Source of the DNA: Nocardioides sp. CER19
GTDB taxonomy: Bacteria; Actinomycetota; Actinomycetes; Propionibacteriales; Nocardioidaceae
DNA length: 64,000 nucleotides
NCBI RefSeq assembly: GCF_029846275.1
Contig: NZ_JARVWS010000003.1
Location: 124,001 to 188,000, forward strand
Direction: 5' to 3'
Part shown: one piece after another, positions 20,855 through 29,492 of the stretch
How positions within the stretch are numbered: the stretch's first letter is position 1
How the letters are laid out: the number at the start of each line of letters is the position of its first letter
The notes under the pieces: generated by a model
Databases searched by the model: none
Told to the model about the DNA's origin: nothing
The model's input: only the letters and a program-made list of their open reading frames with translations
Program-made: the position numbers and the translations under genes

Positions 20855-21466
20855 GTGCCGATCACCCGCGGATTCTCGGGCCGTCCCCGTCGTGGGCGCC
20901 CCGACCGGCTGCCGCCGGGCCAGTACGACACCGGCGCCGACTGGCCGACGCTGACCGCCGAGGTCACCCCGCACCTCGTGCCCGACGAGTGGACGATGAC
21001 CGTCGACGGGCTCGTCGAGAACCCCCACACGTGGTCGTGGCGCGACGTCCACGCACTCCCCGGGTCGACGTACTTCGGCGACATCCACTGCGTCACGACG
21101 TGGTCCAAGCTCGACGTGACGTTCGGCGGGGTCAGTGTCGACACGCTGCTCGACATCGCGCGGCCGCGGCCCGAGGCGGCGTTCGTCATGGCGCACTCCA
21201 CCACCGGCTACACGACGAACCTCCCGCTCGAGGACGTGCGGGGCGGCAAGGCCTGGCTCGTCTGGGAGTACGACGGCCGCCCGCTGCCCGTGGAGCACGG
21301 CGGCCCCGTCCGGCTGCTGGTGCCGCACCTCTACTTCTGGAAGTCGGCCAAGTGGGTCACCCGGCTCGAGCTGATGGATCGCGACCGGCCGGGCTTCTGG
21401 GAGCAGAACGGCTACCACGACCGCGGCGACCCGTGGCTCGAGCAGCGCTACCAGGGCGACCCGTGA
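20855..21466 (+). CDS. Sulfite oxidase-like molybdopterin oxidoreductase (cytoplasmic)
   Basis: A 203-residue protein of the sulfite oxidase/MsrP (YedY) fold, which binds a single molybdopterin. The Mo-ligating Cys79 lies in GDIHCVTTWSKLD, and the later RLLVPHLYFWKSAKWVTRLE is characteristic. No Tat or Sec signal and no heme or dimerisation domain is present, so it is a minimal cytoplasmic form unlike exported MsrP. Its stop overlaps the GTG of a FAD/NAD reductase, which is the probable electron donor. The natural substrate (sulfoxide, sulfite or N-oxide) is not visible. Confidence 0.88.
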   Translation: MPITRGFSGRPRRGRPDRLPPGQYDTGADWPTLTAEVTPHLVPDEWTMTVDGLVENPHTWSWRDVHALPGSTYFGDIHCVTTWSKLDVTFGGVSVDTLLDIARPRPEAAFVMAHSTTGYTTNLPLEDVRGGKAWLVWEYDGRPLPVEHGGPVRLLVPHLYFWKSAKWVTRLELMDRDRPGFWEQNGYHDRGDPWLEQRYQGDP

Positions 21467-22176
21467 CCGGCGAGCTCGTCGACACGCGCGCCCCGGCCGG
21501 TGGATGGACGACCGGCACCCTCGTCGAGATGGACCGCAACGACCGGCTGGTGCGGCTGCGGCTCGACGTGCCCGACCGGGTCGACCACCTGCCCGGCCAG
21601 CATTACGTGCTGCGGCTCCGTGCCGAGGACGGCTACACGGCGTCGCGGTCCTACTCGGTCGCCTCCGACCCGGGCGACCCGCTGCTCGAGCTGATGGTGG
21701 AGTGCCTGCCCGGCGGCGAGGTCTCCGGCTTCCTGCACGACGAGGCCCGCCCGGGTGACGTGTTCGAGCTGCGGGGGCCGATCGGCGGCTGGTTCACCTG
21801 GAGCGGCGACGTACCCGTCGTCTGCTTCGGCGGTGGGACCGGCGTGGTGCCGTTCGTCTCGATGCTGCGACACGCACGCAGGATCGGCGCCGAGCGCCTG
21901 ATCCGGGTGTGCGCCGTCGGGCGCAGCCTGGCGTCCCTCCCCTACTCCGAGGAGCTCCGCGCGGCCGGCGCGTTCGTCGCCCTCACCCGCGAGAACCTCG
22001 ACGGACGGGTCGCGGCGCCGCCGTACCTCGACGAGCTCGAGCCGCTCGTCGCCGGCGCCGAGCGTGCCTACGTCTGCGGCTCCGTCGGCTTCGCGTCGTA
22101 CGCGACGCGGCTGCTCGGCGAGGCGGGCGTGCGCGCCGACGCCATCAGGGTCGAGCAGTTCGGCGCCACGGGCTGA
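21463..22176 (+). CDS. Ferredoxin-NADP reductase-type FAD oxidoreductase
   Basis: A 237-residue flavoprotein of the FNR family without an iron-sulfur domain. The FAD site is SRSYSVASDPGDP, the NAD(P) site VCFGGGTGVVPFVSML, and the C-terminal pyridine-nucleotide region YVCGSVGFASYATRLL. It overlaps the Mo-enzyme stop by GTGA, so the two are translationally coupled. The natural reading is an NAD(P)H-to-Mo electron shuttle, a soluble counterpart of MsrQ; that role is inferred from context only. Confidence 0.9.
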   Translation: MTGELVDTRAPAGGWTTGTLVEMDRNDRLVRLRLDVPDRVDHLPGQHYVLRLRAEDGYTASRSYSVASDPGDPLLELMVECLPGGEVSGFLHDEARPGDVFELRGPIGGWFTWSGDVPVVCFGGGTGVVPFVSMLRHARRIGAERLIRVCAVGRSLASLPYSEELRAAGAFVALTRENLDGRVAAPPYLDELEPLVAGAERAYVCGSVGFASYATRLLGEAGVRADAIRVEQFGATG

Positions 22177-22179
22177 CCC

Positions 22180-22185
22180 TAGGAT
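22180..22185 (+). promoter_or_regulatory. -10 hexamer TAGGAT before LysR-domain gene
   Basis: TAGGAT ends 7 bases before GTG 22193, indicating independent leaderless transcription despite the 16-base gap from the reductase gene. Confidence 0.5.
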
Positions 22186-22192
22186 CGGGGAC

Positions 22193-22768
22193 GTGACCTT
22201 CCGGCTGGGCTTCGTGACAGGGGCGACGCCCGACAAGTGGGCCCGGACCTGGCGCGAGCGCTCGAAGGAGCGGCTCGAGGTCGTCCCGCTCACCGAGGCG
22301 GAGCAGGAGCCGGCCCTGCGGGGCGGCGAGGTCGACATGGCGATCGTGCGACTGCCGGTCGATCGTGACGGGCTCCACCTGATCAAGCTCTACGAGGAGG
22401 TGCCGGTCGTCGTCCTTGGGCGCGAGCACTACCTCTCGCTCGCGGACGAGGTCACCCTCGACGAGCTCGCCGAGGAGCAGCTCGTGCTGCCACATCGCTC
22501 CGGCTGGACGCCTCGGGTCGAGCAGCTGGCCTGGCCGCCGATGAGCGAGAAGGACGCCGTGGAGACGGTCGCCGCCGGCACCGGGATCGCGATCGTGCCG
22601 ATGTCGGTCGCCCGGTTGTTCCACCGCAAGGACGTCGTGCACCTGCCCGTGCGTGACGTCGAGCCGACCACCGTCGGGCTGGCATGGGCGGTCGATCGCG
22701 ACGACGAGCGCACCCAGACCTTCGTCGGCATCGTCCGCGGTCGGACCGCCAACTCCTCGCGTCGGTGA
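22193..22768 (+). CDS. LysR substrate-binding-domain protein lacking a DNA-binding domain
   Basis: A 191-residue protein that matches only the effector-binding domain of LysR regulators. Visible landmarks are RLGFVTGATPDKWARTW, GGEVDMAIVRLP, an effector-site-like LVLPHRSGWTP and TVAAGTGIAIVPMSVARL. There is no helix-turn-helix; the protein begins directly at the first strand of the domain. It may bind a ligand or heterodimerise with a full regulator. Nearby genes are the Mo-oxidoreductase pair upstream and galK downstream; neither link is demonstrated. Confidence 0.85.
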   Translation: MTFRLGFVTGATPDKWARTWRERSKERLEVVPLTEAEQEPALRGGEVDMAIVRLPVDRDGLHLIKLYEEVPVVVLGREHYLSLADEVTLDELAEEQLVLPHRSGWTPRVEQLAWPPMSEKDAVETVAAGTGIAIVPMSVARLFHRKDVVHLPVRDVEPTTVGLAWAVDRDDERTQTFVGIVRGRTANSSRR

Positions 22769-22774
22769 CCTCCC

Positions 22775-22780
22775 TACGCT
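22775..22780 (+). promoter_or_regulatory. -10 hexamer TACGCT before galK
   Basis: TACGCT ends 7 bases before ATG 22788, with no Shine-Dalgarno. Confidence 0.55.
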
Positions 22781-22787
22781 GTCCGGC

Positions 22788-23957
<1,170 letters not shown>

Positions 23958-24031
23958 TCGCGCCTTCGGGCCACGCGTGGGGGTGGACCGAGCGGGTACT
24001 GGAGCGATCCCCGAGTGGAGGAATGATTCAC

Positions 24032-24682
24032 ATGGTCCATCCGGTCAAGACACCCCTCGGCGCGGTGCGCGCCGTCACCCACGTCTCGCTGCAGGTGGTT
24101 CGCCACCCGCGCCGTACCGTCGCCGATGCTGCCGCGATGGGTCGCGGCCTGCTCGGGACGGTCGTCAGCGGCCTGCGGCCGGAGCAGCACCCGGTCGTCG
24201 TGAACATGGACGAGGCGGTCGCCGAGCCGGCGCCCGCCGCGCAGCGGATGACCGCCAAGAGGCAGGGCGATCCGGTGGCCGATGCAGCGAGCGACGCCGG
24301 AGGCGGTGCCGCGGCTGAGGCCCCCGCCGACGTTCCCGCCGACGTCCCTGCCGACGTCCCCGCTGCGGCATCGGTCGAGACCCCGGAGACTCCCGCCGAG
24401 TCGGCGCCTCAGCGCGAGCAGGTGGTCACGGAGCCGTCGAGCGTGACGGCGGCCGGCGACGACGAGGAGATCCCCTCGCCCGCCGTACAGCCGACGGACG
24501 AGGACATCGAGGTGACCACGCCGGTCGGGACCACGGGCGCGGGACCGGGGTTCAACCCCGCCACGGGCGAGTCCGACCTGCAGCAGCCAGGGACGGAGCC
24601 GCTCATGGACCCGTCCACGACGAAGCGGATCAAGAAGGAGACCGACACGCTCCGCAAGGCGAGCGACCAGCGGAAGGACTGA
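24032..24682 (+). CDS. Low-complexity Pro/Ala/Glu-rich hypothetical protein
   Basis: Not recognised. The 216-residue protein has a short basic N-terminal region (KTPLGAVRAVTHVSLQVVRHPRRTVADAA) that could be an amphipathic helix, then a long disordered acidic Pro/Ala/Glu stretch, and a lysine-rich end (TTKRIKKETDTLRKASDQRKD). Three 12-bp repeats at 24326-24361 encode ADVP units. Two in-frame ATGs exist: the first (24023) sits one base after GGAGG, too close, so the second at 24032, with ideal spacing, is preferred. Confidence 0.65.
   Translation: MVHPVKTPLGAVRAVTHVSLQVVRHPRRTVADAAAMGRGLLGTVVSGLRPEQHPVVVNMDEAVAEPAPAAQRMTAKRQGDPVADAASDAGGGAAAEAPADVPADVPADVPAAASVETPETPAESAPQREQVVTEPSSVTAAGDDEEIPSPAVQPTDEDIEVTTPVGTTGAGPGFNPATGESDLQQPGTEPLMDPSTTKRIKKETDTLRKASDQRKD
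24326..24361 (+). repeat. Three in-frame 12-bp repeats encoding ADVP
   Basis: Units GCCGACGTTCCC, GCCGACGTCCCT and GCCGACGTCCCC are adjacent and differ by one or two bases. They suggest recent slippage expansion inside a disordered coding region. Confidence 0.8.
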
Positions 24683-24713
24683 GGCTGCGCGTCCGGGTGG
24701 CTGCCCGGGGGCG

Positions 24714-24809
24714 TGACTGTTCGTCGAGGTATGCAGCCGAGTCGTCACTTCCCGTGCGGAACTCCGCCGGGGAGGTGCGCATTCGTCTGCATACCTCGAC
24801 GAACAGTCA
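24714..24809. repeat. 96-bp near-palindrome with perfect 23-bp outer arms
   Basis: The arms at 24714-24736 and 24787-24809 are exact reverse complements (they begin TGACTGTTCG and end CGAACAGTCA). The inner arms (about 24737-24752 and 24771-24786) are still about 60 percent complementary around a short centre. The element fills the gap between a hypothetical gene and the converging nucleosidase gene. It could be a terminator-like cruciform, a REP-type dispersed palindrome or a relic miniature mobile element; there is no T-tract. Confidence 0.85.
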
Positions 24810-24827
24810 GAGCGCCGGGGCGCCCCG

Positions 24828-25364
24828 TCACAGGTGGTCGGCGAGCCACGCCCCGAGCGCCCGGGCACTGACGTCGACCAGCTGCGGCCAGTCCATCGAC
24901 GCCTCGTCGGCTCGGTCGGAGACGTGCTTGACCAGCCGGACGGGCACGCCCGCCTGCTGCGCGGCCCACGCGACGGCGTACCCCTCCATGTCGACGAGGT
25001 CGGCGACCGCGGCGAGGCCCGCGCGCACGACCGGGTCGGTCACGAACAGGTCGCCGGTCGCGAGGCGGAGCCCGTCGGCGGGCAGGTCGAGCCACTCCTG
25101 CGGGTCGACGCCGAGCTGGCGCAGCAGGCCGGCGGAGAGGTCGTGGTTGAGCACGCTGCCGATCTCGTGCAGTCCCTCGAGGTGGTCGTGGAGCGCTCCG
25201 GCGGACCCGATGTTGACCACCTGGTCGATGCCGCCGTCGGAGGCCAGCGCACGCGCGACCGCCGCGGCGGCCGGCACCTTCCCGATGCCGGTGACGAGCA
25301 CCGCGGCTCCGCCGGGGACGTACGCCGCCTCCTGCGGGGTCGCCGACACGACGAGGAGTGTCAT
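24828..25364 (-). CDS. Nucleosidase (purine nucleoside phosphorylase/MTA-SAH nucleosidase-like)
   Basis: A 178-residue member of the PNP/UDP phosphorylase superfamily, shorter than classical MTA/SAH nucleosidase. Landmarks are MTLLVVSATPQEAAYVP, the glycine-rich GIGKVPAAAAVARAL, VVNIGSAGALHDHLEG (phosphate/ribose region) and the nucleoside-binding MEGYAVAWAAQQAGVPVRLVKHVSDRAD with the conserved Met-Glu pair and a late Asp. It probably cleaves methylthioadenosine, S-adenosylhomocysteine or futalosine-like nucleosides; the choice cannot be made from sequence. It is convergent on the 96-bp palindrome. Confidence 0.8.
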   Translation of the reverse strand: MTLLVVSATPQEAAYVPGGAAVLVTGIGKVPAAAAVARALASDGGIDQVVNIGSAGALHDHLEGLHEIGSVLNHDLSAGLLRQLGVDPQEWLDLPADGLRLATGDLFVTDPVVRAGLAAVADLVDMEGYAVAWAAQQAGVPVRLVKHVSDRADEASMDWPQLVDVSARALGAWLADHL

Positions 25365-25371
25365 GCCGGCG

Positions 25372-25377
25372 ACCCTA
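25372..25377 (-). promoter_or_regulatory. -10 hexamer TAGGGT before nucleosidase
   Basis: Minus-strand TAGGGT ends 7 bases before the ATG at 25364, in the 17-base gap after the acyl-CoA dehydrogenase stop. Confidence 0.5.
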
Positions 25378-25381
25378 AGGG

Positions 25382-26593
25382 CTACCTCAGCTCGGCCGAC
25401 GTGATGCCCAGCACCCGGCGCGCGACGATCAGCTGCTGGATCTGCTGGGTGCCCTCGAAGATGTCGAGGATCTTGGAGTCGCGCGCCCACTTCTCGAGCA
25501 GCTCGTGCTCCTCGTAGCCGACCGTCGAGCACAGCTCCACGCAGGAGAGCGTGACGTCGGAGCCGACCCGGCCCGCCTTGGCCTTGGCCATGGAAGCCTC
25601 GAGGGAGTTGGGCTTCTGGTTGTCGGCCATCCACGCCGCCTGGAGCATGAGCAGGTAGGCACCCTCCCAGTCCGACTCGAGCTGGAGGAGCTTCGCGGCG
25701 GCGGCCGACTGGGTGACCGCCGGGCGGTCGTAGTCGACGACGACCCCTGCCTTCTCCAGCAGGTCGCGGGTCAGGTCGAGGGCGGCGCGGGCGCAGCCGA
25801 TCGCCATCGAGGCCACGATCGGGCGGGTGTTGTCGAACGTCGCCATCGCGCCCGCGAAGCCCTGCTTGGTGTCGACCTCGGGGCTGCCGAGCAGGTTCTC
25901 GGCGGGCACGCGGCAGTCGGTGAACGTGATGACCGCGGTGTCGGAGGCGCGGATGCCGAGCTTCTGCTCCAGCCGCTCCACCTTCAGGCCCGGCGTGCCC
26001 TTCGGGACCACGAAGGACTTGATCGCCGCCCGGCCGAGCGACTTGTCGAGCGTCGCCCACACGACGACCGCGTCCGAGCGCTCACCGGAGGTGACGAAGA
26101 TCTTCTCGCCGTTGAGGACGTAGTGGTCGCCGTCCTTCACCGCCGTCGTCGACACCTGCGCCGAGTCGGAGCCGAACGCCGGCTCCGTGATCGCCATCGA
26201 GGCCCACGTGCCCTTGAACCGCTCCTGCTGCTCGTCGTCGGCGACGCTCGCGATGGCCGAGTTGCCGAGGCCCTGGCGCGGCATCGAGAGCAGCAGCCCG
26301 ACATCGCCCCAGCACATCTCGGCCACGGTCATCACCGAGGCGAGGTTGGAGCCGTTGCGGTTGCCGGTGGAGCCGTCGTCGGTCCGCCGTACGCCGGCCG
26401 CGCCGGCGCCCTCCGACGTCCCCGACTGCTCCAGCCCGTCGGCCATGGCCGCGAGCATGTCGAGCTCCTTGGGGTACTCGTGCTCGGCGCGGTCGTACTT
26501 GCGCGAGATCGGCCGCAGCATGTTCATCGCGACCTGGTGGACCTGCTCGCGCAGCGGTCGGAACCGCTTCGGATCGTCGAGATTGATCGGCAT
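25382..26593 (-). CDS. Acyl-CoA dehydrogenase, catalytic-type subunit
   Basis: A 403-residue FAD-dependent acyl-CoA dehydrogenase. The FAD/substrate strand MAITEPAFGSDSAQVSTTAV is intact, as is the C-terminal catalytic Glu in DIFEGTQQIQQLIVARRVLG. RASDTAVITFTDCRVPAENLLG is typical. The ATG overlaps the upstream dehydrogenase stop (TGATG), so the two are translationally coupled, suggesting a heteromeric enzyme. The substrate class (fatty acid or steroid side chain) is open. The N-terminal insertion GTSEGAGAAGVRRTDDGSTGNRNG is unusual. Confidence 0.9.
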   Translation of the reverse strand: MPINLDDPKRFRPLREQVHQVAMNMLRPISRKYDRAEHEYPKELDMLAAMADGLEQSGTSEGAGAAGVRRTDDGSTGNRNGSNLASVMTVAEMCWGDVGLLLSMPRQGLGNSAIASVADDEQQERFKGTWASMAITEPAFGSDSAQVSTTAVKDGDHYVLNGEKIFVTSGERSDAVVVWATLDKSLGRAAIKSFVVPKGTPGLKVERLEQKLGIRASDTAVITFTDCRVPAENLLGSPEVDTKQGFAGAMATFDNTRPIVASMAIGCARAALDLTRDLLEKAGVVVDYDRPAVTQSAAAAKLLQLESDWEGAYLLMLQAAWMADNQKPNSLEASMAKAKAGRVGSDVTLSCVELCSTVGYEEHELLEKWARDSKILDIFEGTQQIQQLIVARRVLGITSAELR

Positions 26594-27966
26594 CAGACGA
26601 GCACCGCACCTTCCATGATCCCGATCGCGCGCAGGTCGCGGTACCAGCGCTCGACGGGGTGTTCCTTGACGAAGCCGTGGCCGCCGAGCAGCTGGACGCC
26701 GTCGAGGCCGATCTTCATGCCCTTGTCGGCGCACAGCTTGCGGGCCAGCGCGATCTCCCGTGTCGCGTCCTTGCCGCGGGCGACGAGCGAGGCCGCCTTG
26801 TAGGTCACCAGCCGCATCGCCTGCAGCTCGATCGCGATGTCGGCGACCATGAACGCCACCGCCTGGCGGTGCGCGATCGGCTCGCCGAACGCCTGCCGCT
26901 CCTTGACGTAGGGCGTCACGTAGTCGAGCACCGCCTGCGCCGTGCCCAGCGCCAGTGCGCACCAGGCGAGCCGCGAGAAGCGCACGCACTCGGCGTACGT
27001 CGACCCGTCGGTCTCGCCGAGCACGGACCCTTCGGCGAGCTCGACGTCGGTGAGCGTCAGTGTGGTCAGCCCGGCGGCACGGACGCCCATCGCGGGGTCG
27101 CCCTCGACGGCCAGGCCCGGCGTGCTGGACTCGACGAGGAACAGCACCGGCCGCCCGTCGAGCTGCGCTCCGACGACGAAGAGCTCGGCGTCGGAGCCGC
27201 GGGCGACGAGCGCCTTGGTGCCGTTGAGCACGTAGCCGCTCGCCCGCCGCACGGCGGTGGTCCTCGGCGCCAGGACGTCGAACAGCACCGCCGGCTCGGC
27301 GAGCGCGAGCGACGCCGCCGGCACGCCCTTCTCGGACGGCTCGGTGAACGCCGGCAGGTAGGTCTGCTGCTGCTCGTCGCTGCCCCACAGGGCGAGTGCC
27401 GTGGCGACCGCGCCCGGCGCCAGCACCGAGACGGCCAGCCCCAGGTCCCCGTGGGCGAGCGCCTCGGCGACCAGGGTGCCGGCGACGGCCGAACGCGTCT
27501 CCGCGATGCCGCCGAGCGACTCCGGCACGCCCAGGATGGGCAGCCCGATCTCCAGCGACGACGACAGGACCTCCTCCGGCGTGCTGCAGGCGTCGTCGGC
27601 CGCGGCCGCGGCCGGGCGGAGCAGCTCGGTCGCGAAGTCGGTGACGACGTCGACGAGCATCTGCTCTTCCTCGGTCGGCGTCAGGTCGAAGAGGCCGTCG
27701 CCGCTCGCGCCCGGCACGCGTGCGCCGGGCTTGCCGCTGGTGCCGGCCCTCTTGAACCGGCGCCCGGCGGCGGCGACCACCTTGAAGCCGCTGCTCGTGG
27801 TCGTGAAGACCGCCTGCTCTGCCTGCTTGCGCAGCCCCACCCGGTCGAGCAGGTCGCTCTGGGCGAGCCGGTTGAGACCTGCCACGAGGTACCCGATGGG
27901 GTCGCGGCTCTCTGCGGACGGCACGCCGTGGCGGCCACCGCCCTTGAGATTGTTCAGGAGGGACAT
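26593..27966 (-). CDS. Acyl-CoA dehydrogenase-like partner subunit, degenerate FAD motifs
   Basis: A 457-residue acyl-CoA dehydrogenase homologue with about 95 extra N-terminal residues before the domain begins (LTPTEEEQMLVDVVTDFA). The usual FAD-binding TEP-GSD motif is replaced by SLALAEPAVLFDVLAPRTTA. The protein stops right after GIMEGAVLV, at the catalytic-Glu position, so it lacks the C-terminal helix that normally contacts FAD. The downstream 403-residue partner has both features. This asymmetry resembles the heteromeric FadE pairs of mycobacterial steroid degradation. Expression is probably controlled by the palindrome upstream. Confidence 0.85.
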   Translation of the reverse strand: MSLLNNLKGGGRHGVPSAESRDPIGYLVAGLNRLAQSDLLDRVGLRKQAEQAVFTTTSSGFKVVAAAGRRFKRAGTSGKPGARVPGASGDGLFDLTPTEEEQMLVDVVTDFATELLRPAAAAADDACSTPEEVLSSSLEIGLPILGVPESLGGIAETRSAVAGTLVAEALAHGDLGLAVSVLAPGAVATALALWGSDEQQQTYLPAFTEPSEKGVPAASLALAEPAVLFDVLAPRTTAVRRASGYVLNGTKALVARGSDAELFVVGAQLDGRPVLFLVESSTPGLAVEGDPAMGVRAAGLTTLTLTDVELAEGSVLGETDGSTYAECVRFSRLAWCALALGTAQAVLDYVTPYVKERQAFGEPIAHRQAVAFMVADIAIELQAMRLVTYKAASLVARGKDATREIALARKLCADKGMKIGLDGVQLLGGHGFVKEHPVERWYRDLRAIGIMEGAVLV

Positions 27967-27972
27967 GCGGCT

Positions 27973-27978
27973 ACTGTA
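27973..27978 (-). promoter_or_regulatory. -10 hexamer TACAGT of acyl-CoA dehydrogenase operon
   Basis: Minus-strand TACAGT ends 6 bases before the ATG at 27966. It is overlapped by the operator palindrome, so a bound repressor would block it. Confidence 0.6.
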
Positions 27979-27991
27979 ACTACGAGTTACA
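27975..27991. promoter_or_regulatory. Perfect 17-bp operator palindrome (TetR-like)
   Basis: TGTAACTACGAGTTACA has exact 7-bp arms around a 3-base centre. Its AT-rich sequence stands out in this genome and it covers the -10 element of the acyl-CoA dehydrogenase operon. Size and symmetry fit a TetR-family repressor of fatty acid or lipid catabolism. The cognate regulator is not in the window. Confidence 0.75.
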
Positions 27992-28041
27992 CACCGGTCT
28001 ACAGTCACCGGGGTGCGGCAGGTCACACGAGTCCGCGCCGG

Positions 28042-28047
28042 TAGGCT
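28042..28047 (+). promoter_or_regulatory. -10 hexamer TAGGCT before def
   Basis: TAGGCT ends 7 bases before ATG 28055; leaderless pattern. Confidence 0.55.
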
Positions 28048-28054
28048 GCCGGCC

Positions 28055-28660
28055 ATGCCTGACCCGGAGAACGCACCCGAGCACACGCCGTACGGCCCGC
28101 TTCCCGAGGGCGGCACCGTCCGCCCGATGACCCGCTGGGGCACCGACGTCATGCACCGGCCGCAGCAGCAGGTCACGGTCTTCGACGACACGCTCCGCCG
28201 GCTCGCGGCCGACATGGTCGCCACGATGTACGCCGCCGACGGGGTCGGCCTCGCCGCGTGCCAGATCGGCGAGGACGTCGCCATGTTCGTCTTCGACTGC
28301 CCCGACGAGTCGGGCGAGCGGTGGGCCGGCGTCGTCTGCAATCCCGTGGTGACGCTCCCCGAGGGCCGCGACCGCGTCCTCGACGACGACCTCGAGGGCT
28401 GCCTGTCCTACCCGGGCGCGTTCGTGTCCTGCGCGCGCCCCGACCATGCCCGCGTCGACGGCGTCGGGCTCACCGGCGAGCCGGTGATGTTCGAGGGCGA
28501 CGGGCTCCTCGCGCGCTGCCTGCAGCACGAGACCGACCACACCCAGGGCACCGTCTTCGGTGACCGGATCTCCGACCGCAACCGCAAGAAGCTGCGCAAG
28601 GAGCACGAGAAGCTGGCCGCCGACTTCCCGCCCTCATGGCCGGCCTCCGAGTCCGCCTGA
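28055..28660 (+). CDS. def: Peptide deformylase
   Basis: Metalloenzyme that removes the N-formyl group from nascent proteins. The 201-residue protein carries all three motifs: GVGLAACQ at 63-70, EGCLS at 114-118 (metal ligand Cys116) and HETDH at 158-162 (metal His158 and His162, catalytic Glu159). The N-terminal 30 residues are an actinobacterial-style extension. It is followed after 19 bases by a SpoU-type rRNA methyltransferase gene, with which it probably forms a translation-related operon. Confidence 0.95.
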   Translation: MPDPENAPEHTPYGPLPEGGTVRPMTRWGTDVMHRPQQQVTVFDDTLRRLAADMVATMYAADGVGLAACQIGEDVAMFVFDCPDESGERWAGVVCNPVVTLPEGRDRVLDDDLEGCLSYPGAFVSCARPDHARVDGVGLTGEPVMFEGDGLLARCLQHETDHTQGTVFGDRISDRNRKKLRKEHEKLAADFPPSWPASESA

Positions 28661-28679
28661 TGTCAGTCATGGCTACCTG

Positions 28680-29483
28680 ATGGCAGAGCTCGTCGACGTC
28701 GACTCCCCCGACGACCCGCGGCTCGCCGACTACCGCGACCTGCGCGACGTCGAGCTCCGCAAGTCGATCGAGGCGGCCGAGGGCCTCTTCCTGGCCGAGG
28801 GCGCCAAGGTCGTACGCCGGGCTGTCGAGGCCGGCTTCACGCCGCGGTCGTTCCTCATGGCGCCGCGGTGGCTCGCCGGCCTGGCCGACGTACTCGAGGC
28901 GTCCGACGCGCCCTGCTACGTCGTCTCGGAGGCGCTCGCCGAGCAGGTGACCGGCTTCCACGTGCACCGCGGCGCGCTGGCCTCGCTGGCCCGACGCCCG
29001 CTGCCGTCGCTGGAGTCCGTGCTCATGGCTGCACGGTCGGTCCTGGTGCTCGAGGACATCGTCGACCACACCAACGTGGGCGCGATCTTCCGCTGTGCGG
29101 CGGGGCTGGGCTTCGACGCCGTGCTGCTCGCGCCGCGCTGCGCCGACCCGCTCTACCGCCGCTCGATCAAGGTCGCGATGGGAACCGTCTTCTCGGTGCC
29201 GTGGACGCGGCTGCCCGACTGGTACGACGCCCTCCCCACGCTCGAGTCGCTCGGCTTCACCACCGTCGCGCTGACGCTTGCGCCCGACTCGGTCGACATC
29301 GAGTCGGCCGTCGCCGGCCTCGACAAGGTGGCGCTGGTCCTCGGCTCCGAGGGGCACGGGCTCTCCACCCACTGGGAACAGGCGGCGTCGCGGCGCGCGA
29401 TCATCCCGATGTCCGCCGGCGTGGACTCACTCAACGTCGCCGCCGCGACCGCCGTGGCCTGCTACGTGACCGCTCGGCGCTGA
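28680..29483 (+). CDS. SpoU/TrmH family RNA 2'-O-methyltransferase
   Basis: A 267-residue SPOUT-fold enzyme that methylates ribose 2'-OH in rRNA or tRNA using AdoMet. The N-terminal substrate-recognition domain is followed by the three SpoU motifs: VLEDIVDHTNVGAIFRCAAGLG (motif 1), LVLGSEGHGLS (motif 2) and IPMSAGVDSLNVAAATAVACY (motif 3, forming the trefoil knot). The target nucleotide is unknown. It follows def after 19 bases and converges with the next gene, leaving a 9-base gap. Confidence 0.92.
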   Translation: MAELVDVDSPDDPRLADYRDLRDVELRKSIEAAEGLFLAEGAKVVRRAVEAGFTPRSFLMAPRWLAGLADVLEASDAPCYVVSEALAEQVTGFHVHRGALASLARRPLPSLESVLMAARSVLVLEDIVDHTNVGAIFRCAAGLGFDAVLLAPRCADPLYRRSIKVAMGTVFSVPWTRLPDWYDALPTLESLGFTTVALTLAPDSVDIESAVAGLDKVALVLGSEGHGLSTHWEQAASRRAIIPMSAGVDSLNVAAATAVACYVTARR

Positions 29484-29492
29484 CCGGCGGCC

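Noticed and set aside
26594..27388. Upstream extension of the catalytic acyl-CoA dehydrogenase frame to 27388
   Set aside because: The extension overlaps the verified partner subunit in another frame; MPINLDDPKRF at 26593 is the natural start with a TGATG overlap.
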